Below are positions 11,281 through 19,774 of a stretch of 64,000 nt of DNA, piece after piece. Position numbers and translations under genes: made by a program. The DNA comes from Actinoplanes missouriensis 431. GTDB taxonomy: Bacteria > Actinomycetota > Actinomycetes > Mycobacteriales > Micromonosporaceae. Under the pieces are notes generated by a model that was not told the origin of the DNA, did no database searches, and saw nothing but the letters and a program-made list of their open reading frames with translations. The stretch is taken from positions 7,192,001 to 7,256,000 of the forward strand of contig NC_017093.1 in assembly GCF_000284295.1 (NCBI RefSeq), read 5' to 3'. Positions within the stretch are counted from its first letter, which is position 1, and each line of letters starts with the position of its first letter.

Positions 11281-11349
11281 CCCTCTCCCCCTGGCGCCCT
11301 GACGGCCGGAAAAGCCGTCATAGGCACCATCGGCAGGCGATGCGGGCGG

Positions 11350-12201
11350 TTAAAGGAACTCCACCAGCGGCCCGGCGCCGTGCAGCAGCATCAGCCGTCG
11401 CAGCACCGGGGAACAGCCGAGCATCCGCAGCCGCCGGCCGCCCCCGGCGATCCCCAGCAGGGTGCGCACGGCGGCCGAGTCGGCGAACCGCAGGCCGGCG
11501 ACGTCCACGATCAGCGTCTCGCCGGTCTCCTCGGCCAGATGCTCCAGCACCACGTGCAGGGCCCGGCGGTTCGACAGGTCGGCCTCGCCCTCCAGCCGCA
11601 CCCCGATGCCCTCCGGCGTGCCGACCCGCACCGCCCGCAGCAGCGGCACACCTTCAGGATGGGTCTGCGCGGTGATCGTGCAGGGGTGCGAGCGGATGAT
11701 GTCGCGCAGCTCGCTCGCCCCGAAGAGCCGCCGGTCGTAGAGGCAGACGCCCATCGCGAACCCCTCCGCGAAGAGCCGGTTCACCCGGGCCTCGTAGTGG
11801 GGCAGCATCGCGGTGCGCCCGGACCGGGCCGCCCAGGACATGTCGCCGAACGCCCGGAGGCCGCGGAACCCGTCGGCCCGGGCCCGCTCGGCCTCGGTAC
11901 GCCAGTGGTCGACGGCGGCCTCCACGTCGAAGGCGCCGCCGTGCACGTACTCCCCGGCGGCCGGGGTGACCCGCAACCGGCCGGCCGCGACCGCCGACCG
12001 CACGTCGACGCCCTGCTCAGCCAGCTCGGCCAGGACGCTCTCGCCGCCGCGGTTCTCGCCGCCGCCCAGGTAGAGGACGCGCTGACGGGCGTGCAGGCCG
12101 GCTCGGACGTACGCGGCCACGCTGCGGGTCAGCGCCGGTTCGTCACCGGCGACCAGACACGCGTGGTCACCCGGGTTGAGGCGCTCGAGGAGGCCGGCCA
12201 T
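11350..12201 (-). CDS. MEDS-domain sensor with C-terminal STAS domain
   Basis: The 283-residue soluble protein has an N-terminal MEDS domain (residues 1-165; LNPGDHACLVAGDEPALT, RVLYLGGGEN, YEARVNRLFAEG, CLYDRRLF), a sensory module related to DcmR. Residues 195-283 form a STAS domain (LIVDVAGLRFADSAAVRTLLG, with the serine that anti-sigma antagonists phosphorylate). This architecture is widespread in actinomycetes, usually in the SigB/anti-sigma partner-switching network. The ligand is unknown. It stands alone between the pilin operon and the prenyl synthase. Confidence 0.88.
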   Translation of the reverse strand: MAGLLERLNPGDHACLVAGDEPALTRSVAAYVRAGLHARQRVLYLGGGENRGGESVLAELAEQGVDVRSAVAAGRLRVTPAAGEYVHGGAFDVEAAVDHWRTEAERARADGFRGLRAFGDMSWAARSGRTAMLPHYEARVNRLFAEGFAMGVCLYDRRLFGASELRDIIRSHPCTITAQTHPEGVPLLRAVRVGTPEGIGVRLEGEADLSNRRALHVVLEHLAEETGETLIVDVAGLRFADSAAVRTLLGIAGGGRRLRMLGCSPVLRRLMLLHGAGPLVEFL

Positions 12202-12255
12202 CCCGTCACCGTACGCACGGCACGGCTAGACGGGTATCACTGAAACGGCGGACGG

Positions 12256-13248
12256 TCAGCCGCTCCGGTCCGCGATGTAGTGGCAGAGCCCGTCGAGCGT
12301 CCGGCGGGCCGCCCCGGACGGCAGAGCCGCGGCGTGCCGGCGCGCTTCCTCGGCGTACCCGTGAACGGTTTCCCGGGCCTGTTTCAGCGCGGCCGACTCA
12401 CGCAGCAGGAAGAGCGCCTCCGCGTGCAGCGCGTCGTCGACGAGCGGACCGGAGGAGAGCAGCTCCTTGAGCCGCCGCGCGTCGGCCCCGGTGTCGGCGG
12501 CCTCGAGCGCGTAGAACACCGGCAGCGTCGGGACGCCCTCGCGCAGGTCGGTGCCGGGGGTCTTGCCGGACTGCTCGGAGTCCGACGCGATGTCGAGCAG
12601 GTCGTCGGAGAGCTGGAACGCGATCCCGATCGAGGTGCCGAACGCCTCAAGCGTCGCCAGCTGGGGGCCCGGCAGCCCGGCGGCCATCCCGCCGAGCCGG
12701 GCCGACGTGGCGATCAGGCAGGCGGTCTTGTCCTCGATCACCCGCAGGTGATGCCGGATCGGGTCGTCGCCGCGCGGACCGACCGTCTCGGCGAGCTGGC
12801 CGCGGACCAGCTGAGCGAGGGTCCGGGCCTGCAGCCGCACCGCCTCCTCGCCCAGGTCCGCCGCCATCGAGGCGGCCCGGGCCAGCAGATAGTCACCCAC
12901 GTAGACCGCGATCGAGTTGGTCCAGCGGGAGTTGGCGCTGGCCGCGCCCCGACGCATCAGCGCCTCGTCCATCACGTCGTCGTGGTAGAGCGTGGCGAGG
13001 TGGGTGAGCTCCATGACCACCGCCGAGGAGATCGCCGCGGCCCGGTCCGCCGCGCCGAAGTGGGCGCCGAGGGCCACCACCAGCGGCCGGAACCGCTTGC
13101 CGCCGGCTTCCACGAGATGGGCCGCCACTTCGGACACCAGGGGCTCCGGGCTGACCACCGAGGCGCGCAGCTCGGACTCCACGTCCCCCAGGAAATCGGA
13201 GATCGCGTCCCGGACGCCCGGGTCGATGAAGTCGTTCACCACCGTCAT
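12256..13248 (-). CDS. Long-chain polyprenyl diphosphate synthase (GrcC-like)
   Basis: This 330-residue all-trans prenyl synthase has the first aspartate-rich motif (LYHDDVMDEALMRRG, residues about 92-106) and the second (QLSDDLLDIASD, about 216-227), plus the GKRFRP isoprenyl-binding segment. Size and sequence fit the hepta/octaprenyl synthases that supply menaquinone side chains in actinobacteria. It is divergent from the acyl-CoA dehydrogenase gene with a 63-bp spacer. Confidence 0.93.
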   Translation of the reverse strand: MTVVNDFIDPGVRDAISDFLGDVESELRASVVSPEPLVSEVAAHLVEAGGKRFRPLVVALGAHFGAADRAAAISSAVVMELTHLATLYHDDVMDEALMRRGAASANSRWTNSIAVYVGDYLLARAASMAADLGEEAVRLQARTLAQLVRGQLAETVGPRGDDPIRHHLRVIEDKTACLIATSARLGGMAAGLPGPQLATLEAFGTSIGIAFQLSDDLLDIASDSEQSGKTPGTDLREGVPTLPVFYALEAADTGADARRLKELLSSGPLVDDALHAEALFLLRESAALKQARETVHGYAEEARRHAAALPSGAARRTLDGLCHYIADRSG

Positions 13249-13311
13249 GATCTTGAGGCTAGTTCATGTCGCTGGGAGGACGCTGATCCCCCGGCAGGGC
13301 AGAATCCGGTG

Positions 13312-14490
13312 ATGACGACGCACACACCTGGCACCGATCCGCTCGACCTGCTCGACGTCACAGGCCTGCTCAGCGACGAGGAGCGGCAGATTCAGGAAAC
13401 GGTGCGGCGGTTCGTCGCCGACCGGGTCCGGCCGCACGTCGCGGAGTGGTTCGAGGCCGGCACGTTCCCCCGCGAGCTCGCGCCGGAACTCGGCAAGCTC
13501 GGCCTGCTCGGCATGCACCTGGACGGGTACGGCTGCGCCGGGACGAGCGCCGTCGCCTACGGCCTGGCCTGCCTGGAGCTGGAGGCCGGCGACTCGGGTC
13601 TGCGCAGCTTCGTCTCGGTGCAGGGCTCGCTGGCGATGTTCTCCATCTGGAAGTACGGCTCCGAGGAGCAAAAGCAGGAATGGCTGCCTCGGATGGCGGC
13701 CGGCGAGGCGATCGGCTGCTTCGGCCTGACCGAGCCGGACTTCGGCAGCGACCCGGCGAACATGCGTACCCGGGCGACCCGCGACGGCGGGGACTGGATA
13801 CTCACCGGCACCAAGATGTGGATCACCAACGGCAGCATCGCCGACGTGGCGACGGTGTGGGCGCAGACCGAGGACGGGATCCGGGGCTTCCTGGTCCCGC
13901 GCGGCACTCCCGGGTTCACCAGCCGCACCATCAAGCAGAAACTCTCCCTGCGCGCCTCGATCACCGGTGAGCTGATCCTGGACGAGGTCCGCCTGCCCGA
14001 TTCCGCCCGGCTCCCCGAGGCGCGCGGACTGGGCGCTCCGCTCGGCTGCCTCAGCGAGGCCCGGTTCGGCATCATCTTCGGCTCGGCGGGCGCCGCCCGG
14101 GACAGCCTGCGTGCCGCGCTCGACTACGCGAACAGCCGCGTCCAGTTCGGCCGGCCGATCGCCGCGTTCCAGCTCACCCAGGAAAAACTCGCCAACATGG
14201 CGGTCGGCCTGAACACGTCGCTGCTCCTCGCCCTGCACCTGGGCCGGCTCAAGGACGCCGGGGCGATCAAGCCGCACCAGATCAGCGTCGGCAAGCTGAA
14301 CAACGTCCGCACCGCGCTGGCGATCGCCCGCGAGTGCCGCACCATCCTCGGCGGCAGCGGCATCACCCTCGAGTACTCACCGCTGCGCCACGCCAACAAC
14401 CTCGAGTCGGTCCTCACCTACGAGGGCACCTCCGAGATCCACACACTGGTGGTCGGCCAGGCGCTGACAGGTCACGCCGCTTTCCGCTGA
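13312..14490 (+). CDS. Acyl-CoA dehydrogenase, glutaryl-CoA dehydrogenase-like
   Basis: This 392-residue flavoprotein has the classical segments CFGLTEPDFGSDPANM, KMWITNGSIADVATVWA, RVQFGRPIAAFQLTQEKLANM and TYEGTSEIHTLVVGQALTG; the Glu of the last motif is the catalytic base in the GCDH/short-chain family. The terminal EGTSEIH...GQALTG block resembles glutaryl-CoA dehydrogenases most, but the substrate is not proven. The start ATG at 13312 is the first plausible one; the much longer open frame upstream is an antisense shadow of the prenyl synthase gene. Confidence 0.9.
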   Translation: MTTHTPGTDPLDLLDVTGLLSDEERQIQETVRRFVADRVRPHVAEWFEAGTFPRELAPELGKLGLLGMHLDGYGCAGTSAVAYGLACLELEAGDSGLRSFVSVQGSLAMFSIWKYGSEEQKQEWLPRMAAGEAIGCFGLTEPDFGSDPANMRTRATRDGGDWILTGTKMWITNGSIADVATVWAQTEDGIRGFLVPRGTPGFTSRTIKQKLSLRASITGELILDEVRLPDSARLPEARGLGAPLGCLSEARFGIIFGSAGAARDSLRAALDYANSRVQFGRPIAAFQLTQEKLANMAVGLNTSLLLALHLGRLKDAGAIKPHQISVGKLNNVRTALAIARECRTILGGSGITLEYSPLRHANNLESVLTYEGTSEIHTLVVGQALTGHAAFR

Positions 14491-14589
14491 CATTCCAGGG
14501 GTACGCCTGCACCTCCCCCGAAAAGTCCGAACCGTCCCCGAGAGTCCACCGCGACCCCGGCGTCACTTCCGGCCGTCCGGCGTCTTTCG

Positions 14590-16404
14590 CTACGGCTGCC
14601 GGGTCCAGCTCACCCCACCCGCCAGTCGCCGATGACGCTGGGCGGCCATCCGCACCGGCGCGTTCGCCTCCCCGAACCGCGCGTATCCGCCACGCCGCTC
14701 CACGATCTCGAAGAACACCCGGCCGCCCAGCACCGGCGTGTAGAGGTGCAGCAACTCCCCGCCCGCGGCATCCCGGTCGTAGAGGATCCCGTGCCGCCGC
14801 AGCGCGTCCACGAACTCCCCGGCGAGCCCGAACCGGGCGGCCAGGTCGTCGTAGTAGTTGTCCGGAACGACGAGCATCCCCAGGTCCAGCGCCGCCGCGG
14901 TCGCGAAGATGTCCGCGGTCGCGAACGAGACGTGCTGCGGGTCGGCCACCGCCGGCGCCCACTCCCCGCGCCGCAGCAGCGCCACGGTCAGCGCCAGCCG
15001 CAGCCGGTGCCCCGCGTTGCTCAGCGCCCGGGACCGCATCAGCCCGAACGGCGCGGCGTACTCCTCGGTGGACAACGGCGTCAGTCCCAGCACGGAGTGA
15101 TAGAAGAGTCCCGCCTCGTCGAAGTGGTCGAACGGCTGGGCCAGACCGAGATGGTCGATCTCCCGCAGCCCGGCGCCGGGCACGGTCGAGCCGGTGTCCA
15201 GGAAGTCGTCGCGCCACTCGTCGCCGTCCCCGGTCACGAAGACGCTCGTGCCGTCCGGCGCGGTGATCGCCGCGAGTTCGGCCTCCCCGGGTTCCCGGAC
15301 GTTCGGGTGGGCCGGGGCGAGCAGGGCCTCCGCGCGCTGCAACGACTGCGCGGGATCGGCCGACGCCACGGCGAAGGCGCTGATCGTGGCGGCCTGCGGG
15401 CGGGTGACGGCGCTGTTCAGCACGATCCGGCATCGGCTCTGCTCCCAGAGTTCGACGGGCTTGGTGCGGTGCTGCCCGGTGTGCGCGAACCCGAGCCCGC
15501 GCAGCGCGGCGCGCAGTTCCGGCCCGGAGCTCGCGTCCACCGCGAACTCGGCGAACGCGTACCCGGAAAGGTCCGGGAAGTCGGGGAGACCGGGGGCTAT
15601 CGCGTCCTCCAGGGCGATCAACGACCGCATCGCGTCGACGGCGGTCCGCGCCGGATCGGCCTGCCGGAAGACATCGTTGAACACTTCGAGGGAGAGCGGG
15701 CCGTCGTATCCGGCGGCGAGCGTCAGCCGGACGAATTCCGGCAGGTCGAACGCGCCCTGTCCGGGGAAGAGCCGGTGATGCCGGCTCCACTGCAGGACGT
15801 CCATCCGCAGCTGCGGCGCGTCCGCGAGCTGCAGGAAGAAGATCTTCCCGGGCGTGATGCCGGCGATCCCGGCCGGGTCGGCCTCGCGGGAGAGGACGTG
15901 GAACGAGTCAAGGCAGAGCCCGAGCGCGGGATGATCGGCGAGCTGCACGATCCGCCACGAATGGTCCCAGGTCGAGACGTGCCGGCCCCAGGCCAGCGCC
16001 TCGTAGGCCACCCGGATCCCGCTGCCGCCCGCCAGGTCGGCCAGCGCCCGCAGCTGCTCCGCCGCCAGAGCGTCGTCGTCCACAGCGGACGGGGACACCG
16101 ACGAGCACACCAGCATCGTCGACACTCCCAGCTGTTCCATCACCGCGAACTTGCGCCTCGCCCGCTCCAGATTCGCCCGGAAGATCGGCTCGGGGACCGC
16201 CTCGAAATCCCGGAACGGCTGGTAGAGCTCGATCGTCAGCCCCAGATCGGCGCACCGGGACCGGATCCGGGCCGGCGACATCGGCGACACCACGAGATCG
16301 TTCTCGAAGATCTCGATGCCGTCGAAGCCGGCCGCGGCCGCCGCGGTGAGCTTGTCGTCCAGAGTGCCGGAAACGCAGACCGTCGCGATGGAACGGCGCA
16401 TCAC
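14590..16404 (-). CDS. quiC: Fused 3-dehydroshikimate dehydratase / HPPD-like protein (QuiC1 type)
   Basis: The 604-residue protein has an N-terminal sugar-phosphate isomerase/epimerase TIM barrel (residues 1-270) with the metal-site segments AYEALAWGRH, LCLDSFHVL and LSLEVFNDVF, and a C-terminal VOC/4-hydroxyphenylpyruvate dioxygenase-like half (about 420-600; DHLGLAQPFDHFDE, HVSFATADIF, VFFEIVERRGGYARFGEAN) keeping His, His and Glu. This is the bifunctional-looking dehydroshikimate dehydratase that makes protocatechuate from quinate/shikimate. Its start overlaps the TetR stop by 4 bp, so the two form an operon, and the dehydrogenase of the same pathway is divergent 755 bp away. Confidence 0.88.
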   Translation of the reverse strand: MMRRSIATVCVSGTLDDKLTAAAAAGFDGIEIFENDLVVSPMSPARIRSRCADLGLTIELYQPFRDFEAVPEPIFRANLERARRKFAVMEQLGVSTMLVCSSVSPSAVDDDALAAEQLRALADLAGGSGIRVAYEALAWGRHVSTWDHSWRIVQLADHPALGLCLDSFHVLSREADPAGIAGITPGKIFFLQLADAPQLRMDVLQWSRHHRLFPGQGAFDLPEFVRLTLAAGYDGPLSLEVFNDVFRQADPARTAVDAMRSLIALEDAIAPGLPDFPDLSGYAFAEFAVDASSGPELRAALRGLGFAHTGQHRTKPVELWEQSRCRIVLNSAVTRPQAATISAFAVASADPAQSLQRAEALLAPAHPNVREPGEAELAAITAPDGTSVFVTGDGDEWRDDFLDTGSTVPGAGLREIDHLGLAQPFDHFDEAGLFYHSVLGLTPLSTEEYAAPFGLMRSRALSNAGHRLRLALTVALLRRGEWAPAVADPQHVSFATADIFATAAALDLGMLVVPDNYYDDLAARFGLAGEFVDALRRHGILYDRDAAGGELLHLYTPVLGGRVFFEIVERRGGYARFGEANAPVRMAAQRHRRLAGGVSWTRQP

Positions 16405-17048
16405 ACCTCCCGTAGATACCCGGTCACCAGGTCGCCGAGCATGGTCCGGTAGTGCTCCCTGCGCGCCGGATCGAGCAGATCCCGGTCGAAGAGCGCCCCG
16501 AACGTGTGCCGGTTGGCGACCCGGAAGAAACAGAACGAACTGATCAGCATGTGTACGTCGAGAGCGTCCACGCCGGACCGGAACAGCCCGTCCCGGCGCC
16601 CCCGCTCCAGCACCCCGTCGAGCAGCGCGACCGCCGAGCTGTTCAGGTCGACGAGCCCGGCCACGTGCCGCATGTGCCGTGCGTGCTGGGCGTTCTCCAC
16701 CCCGACCAGCTTGATGAAGGCGGGGTGGGCCTCGTGGTGGTCGAAGGTGACCTCGGCGAGCCGGCGCAGCGCCGCGACCGGGTCGAGGTGGTCGACGTCG
16801 ACGGCCCGCTCGGCGGCACGGATCTCGGCGTAGGCCCGTTCCAGCACCGCGAGGTAGAGCTGCTCCTTGCCGCCGAAGTAGTAATAGATCATCCGCTTGG
16901 TGGTGCGCGTCCGGTTGGCGATCTCGTCGACCCGGGCGCCGCTGTAGCCCCGCTCGGCGAACTCGTCGGTGGCCACCTCGAGGAGCTCGGCACGGGTCCG
17001 CTCGGCGTCACGCCGCCGTCCTGGCGACAACGAGGGCACGGCCGGCAT
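16401..17048 (-). CDS. TetR-family regulator of the quinate/shikimate locus
   Basis: The 215-residue regulator has a TetR helix-turn-helix at about residues 12-58 (RAELLEVATDEFAERGYSGARVDEIANRTRTTKRMIYYYFGGKEQLY). ATG at 17048 was chosen because CAGGAG lies 6-7 nt upstream; an upstream ATG at 17066 has no such site. It is co-transcribed with the dehydratase gene (4-bp overlap). The spacer to the divergent dehydrogenase holds an inverted repeat suited to a TetR dimer (17117-17134), so autoregulation and control of both arms is likely, with a pathway intermediate as inducer. The last point is inference. Confidence 0.9.
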   Translation of the reverse strand: MPAVPSLSPGRRRDAERTRAELLEVATDEFAERGYSGARVDEIANRTRTTKRMIYYYFGGKEQLYLAVLERAYAEIRAAERAVDVDHLDPVAALRRLAEVTFDHHEAHPAFIKLVGVENAQHARHMRHVAGLVDLNSSAVALLDGVLERGRRDGLFRSGVDALDVHMLISSFCFFRVANRHTFGALFDRDLLDPARREHYRTMLGDLVTGYLREV

Positions 17049-17088
17049 CGATTTCTCCTGCGTCATGTGGGCAAGTCTGCCGTGGGCC

Positions 17089-17134
17089 TTGACAGTGGTC
17101 CCCGTCACACCCGATAACTAACGTACCAGTTAGT
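17089..17134 (+). promoter_or_regulatory. Promoter and TetR-type operator for the dehydrogenase/permease operon
   Basis: A consensus TTGACA -35 box lies at 17089-17094; GATAAC at 17113-17118 is a fair -10 at 18-bp spacing. The inverted repeat ACTAAC-GTACCA-GTTAGT (17117-17134) overlaps the -10 and the expected start site, where a bound repressor would block initiation. The ATG of the dehydrogenase follows at 17159. Confidence 0.6.
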
Positions 17135-17158
17135 ACATAGACGGCCCAGGGGCGTGAC

Positions 17159-17971
17159 ATGGCGAATTGCCGGTGCGGGTTGGTCGGGGCGGGGATCGGC
17201 ACGTCGCTGTCCCCGGCTCTGCACGAGACCGAGGGCCGCAGTTCGGGCCTCGACCTCACCTACACGCTCTTCGACACGCCGACCCTCGGCCACACCCTCG
17301 ACGACGCCGAACGCGACGGCTTCGCCGGGCTCAACATCACCCATCCCTTCAAGCAGCAGGTGATCGAGCTGCTCGACGACCTGTCACCGCAGGCGGAGGC
17401 GATCGGCGCGGTCAACACCGTGGTGTTCCGCGACGGCAAGCGGTTCGGTCACAACACCGACGCGTACGGCTTCGCCAGGTCCTTCCGCGCCCACCTGCCG
17501 GATGTGCCCCTCGGGCACGTCGTGCAGCTCGGTGCCGGCGGGGCCGGGGCGGCGGTGGCGCACGCTCTGCTGGAGCTCGGCGTCACGAGACTGTCCATCA
17601 TCGACCCCGACACCGAGAAAAGTAACGATTTATCGGCTCAACTCGGGCAATCCCCCGCCCACGATCTGCCGGCCGCGCTGACCACCGCCGACGGCCTGGT
17701 CAACGCCAGCCCGGTCGGCATGCACCACCACCCCGGAATCCCGCTGCCCGCAGAGTTGCTCCACCGCGATCTGTGGGTCGCCGACATCGTCTACATGCCG
17801 GTCGAGACGGAGTTGCTGCGTGCCGCCCGTGCCGCCGGACTGCGGACGCTCGGCGGCACGGCGATGTGCGCCTACCAGGCAGCCGCAGCGTTCCAGCTCT
17901 TCACCGGAATCGCTCCCGACATCCCCCGGATGCTGCGGCACCTCGACGTCCTCCTCCTGCAACGCACCTGA
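17159..17971 (+). CDS. aroE: Shikimate/quinate dehydrogenase (AroE family)
   Basis: This 270-residue oxidoreductase has GTSLSPALHE near the start (substrate-binding Ser pair), NITHPFKQ (catalytic Lys, about residue 64), HNTDAYGF (catalytic Asp, about 101), a GAGGAGAAVAHAL Rossmann loop (about 126) and the terminal GTAMCAYQAAAAFQLFTG. The second-nucleotide strand reads IIDPDTEK, with Asp where NADP-dependent AroE usually has Arg-rich residues, which fits an NAD-linked catabolic quinate/shikimate dehydrogenase. Context (dehydroshikimate dehydratase, TetR, permease) supports catabolism over aromatic biosynthesis. Confidence 0.88.
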   Translation: MANCRCGLVGAGIGTSLSPALHETEGRSSGLDLTYTLFDTPTLGHTLDDAERDGFAGLNITHPFKQQVIELLDDLSPQAEAIGAVNTVVFRDGKRFGHNTDAYGFARSFRAHLPDVPLGHVVQLGAGGAGAAVAHALLELGVTRLSIIDPDTEKSNDLSAQLGQSPAHDLPAALTTADGLVNASPVGMHHHPGIPLPAELLHRDLWVADIVYMPVETELLRAARAAGLRTLGGTAMCAYQAAAAFQLFTGIAPDIPRMLRHLDVLLLQRT

Positions 17972-17985
17972 AAGGGAGCGTTCTC

Positions 17986-19371
17986 ATGCTGACCGAATCC
18001 ACCACCCGGGAACTCCCCGAACCCCTGTCCCTGCGTCGCATGGTCGGCCCCGGCATCGTCGCCGTGGGCATCGGCATGGCCGCCGGCGAGATCATCCTGT
18101 GGCCGTACCTGACCGCGATCGGCGGTCTCGGCCTGCTCTGGCTCGCCTTCACCACCCTCGCCGTGCAGTTCGTCATCAACATGGAGATCGAGCGTTACAC
18201 GCTGGCCACCGGGCAGACCGCGCTCGCCGGCTTCTCCCGCTGGTGGAAGGGCTGGGGCATCATCATCTGCCTGTCCGGCGCCTTCCAGTACGTCTGGCCG
18301 GGCTGGGCGACAAGCGGCTCGACGGTCTTCACCTACCTGTTCGGTGGCGGCGACCCGGTCTGGATCACCGTGACCGGCCTGGTGCTCGTCGGCGCCCTGC
18401 TCACCGTGTCCAAAGTGATCTACAAGACGGTCGAGCGGGTCGAGACGGTCAAGGTAGCCCTGACCCTCTTCTTCCTGGCCGTCGTGGTCGTCTTCGTGAT
18501 CTCGCTGACCACCTGGGGCGACGGCGCGAAGGCCACCGTGACCGAGTTCGGCCAGATCCCGGACGGCATCACGTTCACTCTGATCCTCAGTGCGATCGGC
18601 GCGGCCGGCGCCGGCGGCGTGCACAACCTGGTGCTCAGCAACTGGATCCGCGACAAGCGCTACGGCATGGGCGCCCACGTCCCCCGCCTGATCTCCCCGA
18701 TCACCGGCCAGGAGGAGGCGGCCGGCGCCGACCGCTACCAGTTCCCGATCAACGACACGTCCCTGAGCCGCTGGAACGTCTGGTGGAAGCGGGCGAACGT
18801 GGAACACCTGGCCACGTTCGTAGCGGTCTGCTTCGTGACGATCAGCATCATGAGCCTGCTCGCCTACGAGACGCTCTTCGGCCGCGACGACCTCAAGTCC
18901 GACCCGTCGTTCCTGCGCATCCAGGGCGACATCTTCTCCGCCGAGGTGGGCGGCTGGCTGCGCCTGCTCTTCCTGGCGATCGCCGGCGTCTCCCTCTGGG
19001 CCGCGGCGATGGGCCTGCTCGACGTGATCGGCCGCCTGGCCTCCGACTTCCTGCGCCGCAACTACCTGACGAACTCCACCCGCTGGACCGAGTCCCGCCT
19101 CTACCTGGCCGTCGTCTGGGCCGAGATCTTCCTGGGCTCGATCATCCTGCTGGCCGGCTTCACCCAGCCGCTGGGCCTGCTGATCGTCTCCACCTGCGCC
19201 GCGTCCGTGGTCACCCTCCTCTACTCGATCCTGCTGGTCCGCCTCAACACGCGTGATCTCCCCTCCCCCATCCGCCTGCGCGGCTGGCGCCTGATCGGCA
19301 TGCTGGCGGCGATCGCGTTCTACGGCTTCTTCGCGATAGCCATGGTGGTCACCCAGTTGCAGCGCCTCTAG
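17986..19371 (+). CDS. Nramp-superfamily permease without the metal-site residues; probable substrate importer of the locus
   Basis: The 461-residue protein has about 11 membrane helices in an Nramp-like arrangement. In TM1 the canonical Asp-Pro-Gly-Asn is replaced by GMAAGEIILWPY, and in TM6 the Met-Pro-His is replaced by AGGVHNLVL, so the residues that coordinate divalent metals are missing. It follows the dehydrogenase by 14 bp and is clearly in its operon. Import of quinate, shikimate or a related acid is inferred from context. An AAAGGGAG ribosome binding site precedes the ATG. Confidence 0.75.
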   Translation: MLTESTTRELPEPLSLRRMVGPGIVAVGIGMAAGEIILWPYLTAIGGLGLLWLAFTTLAVQFVINMEIERYTLATGQTALAGFSRWWKGWGIIICLSGAFQYVWPGWATSGSTVFTYLFGGGDPVWITVTGLVLVGALLTVSKVIYKTVERVETVKVALTLFFLAVVVVFVISLTTWGDGAKATVTEFGQIPDGITFTLILSAIGAAGAGGVHNLVLSNWIRDKRYGMGAHVPRLISPITGQEEAAGADRYQFPINDTSLSRWNVWWKRANVEHLATFVAVCFVTISIMSLLAYETLFGRDDLKSDPSFLRIQGDIFSAEVGGWLRLLFLAIAGVSLWAAAMGLLDVIGRLASDFLRRNYLTNSTRWTESRLYLAVVWAEIFLGSIILLAGFTQPLGLLIVSTCAASVVTLLYSILLVRLNTRDLPSPIRLRGWRLIGMLAAIAFYGFFAIAMVVTQLQRL

Positions 19372-19445
19372 CCCCGAGCCCTCCGTGACCGCCGCCGACG
19401 GGTAGTCGCGTTGACATAGCCACCAAATGCCCGAACCGCACGCCC

Positions 19446-19570
19446 CGTCAACTCAACACGTGCCGTCAACTCACAGTAGGCCCCGTCAACTCACAACAGG
19501 CCCCGTCAACTCACCCCACGTCCCGTCAACTCAACACACGTCCCGTTAACTCAACACGTGTCGTCAACAT
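19446..19570. repeat. 20-bp tandem repeats (CGTCAACTCA core), six to seven copies
   Basis: CGTCAACTCA or a one-base variant starts at 19446, 19464, 19484, 19504, 19524 and 19544, with a partial copy at 19562; the spacing is 20 bp for the central copies. An inverse copy (TGTTGAGTTGACG) follows near 19579 and can pair with several units. The repeats fill the convergent gap between the permease and DUF998 genes (19372-19774), where I see no gene. Confidence 0.85.
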
Positions 19571-19633
19571 GAAGCGACCTGTTGAGTTGACGTGTTGACA
19601 ACTCAACTCAACTCAATACGTGCGGCCGGGCCC

Positions 19634-19753
19634 GCTCAACACCAGTGACGGGCCCGGGCTCAACACCAGTGACGGGCCCGGGCTCAACACGAGCGACGGG
19701 CCCGGGCTCAACACGAGCGACGGGCCCGGGCTCAACACGAGCGACGGGCCCGG
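19634..19753. repeat. 24-bp tandem repeat, five copies
   Basis: Units start at 19634, 19658, 19682, 19706 and 19730 and read GCTCAACACCAGTGACGG followed by GCCCGG; the last three copies have GAGCGAC in place of CAGTGAC. A degenerate sixth unit begins at 19754. Unit length is a multiple of three, so both strands give spurious open frames (LNTSDGPG and PVARVEPG repeats). Confidence 0.9.
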
Positions 19754-19774
19754 CTCGAAACGTGCGGCTTTGCG

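Noticed and set aside
12280..13311. N-terminal extension of the acyl-CoA dehydrogenase frame
   Set aside because: It is the antisense of the polyprenyl synthase gene; the dehydrogenase family starts at the ATG at 13312.
19440..19760. Possible CRISPR array
   Set aside because: Repeats are directly abutting with no unique spacers and there are no cas genes.
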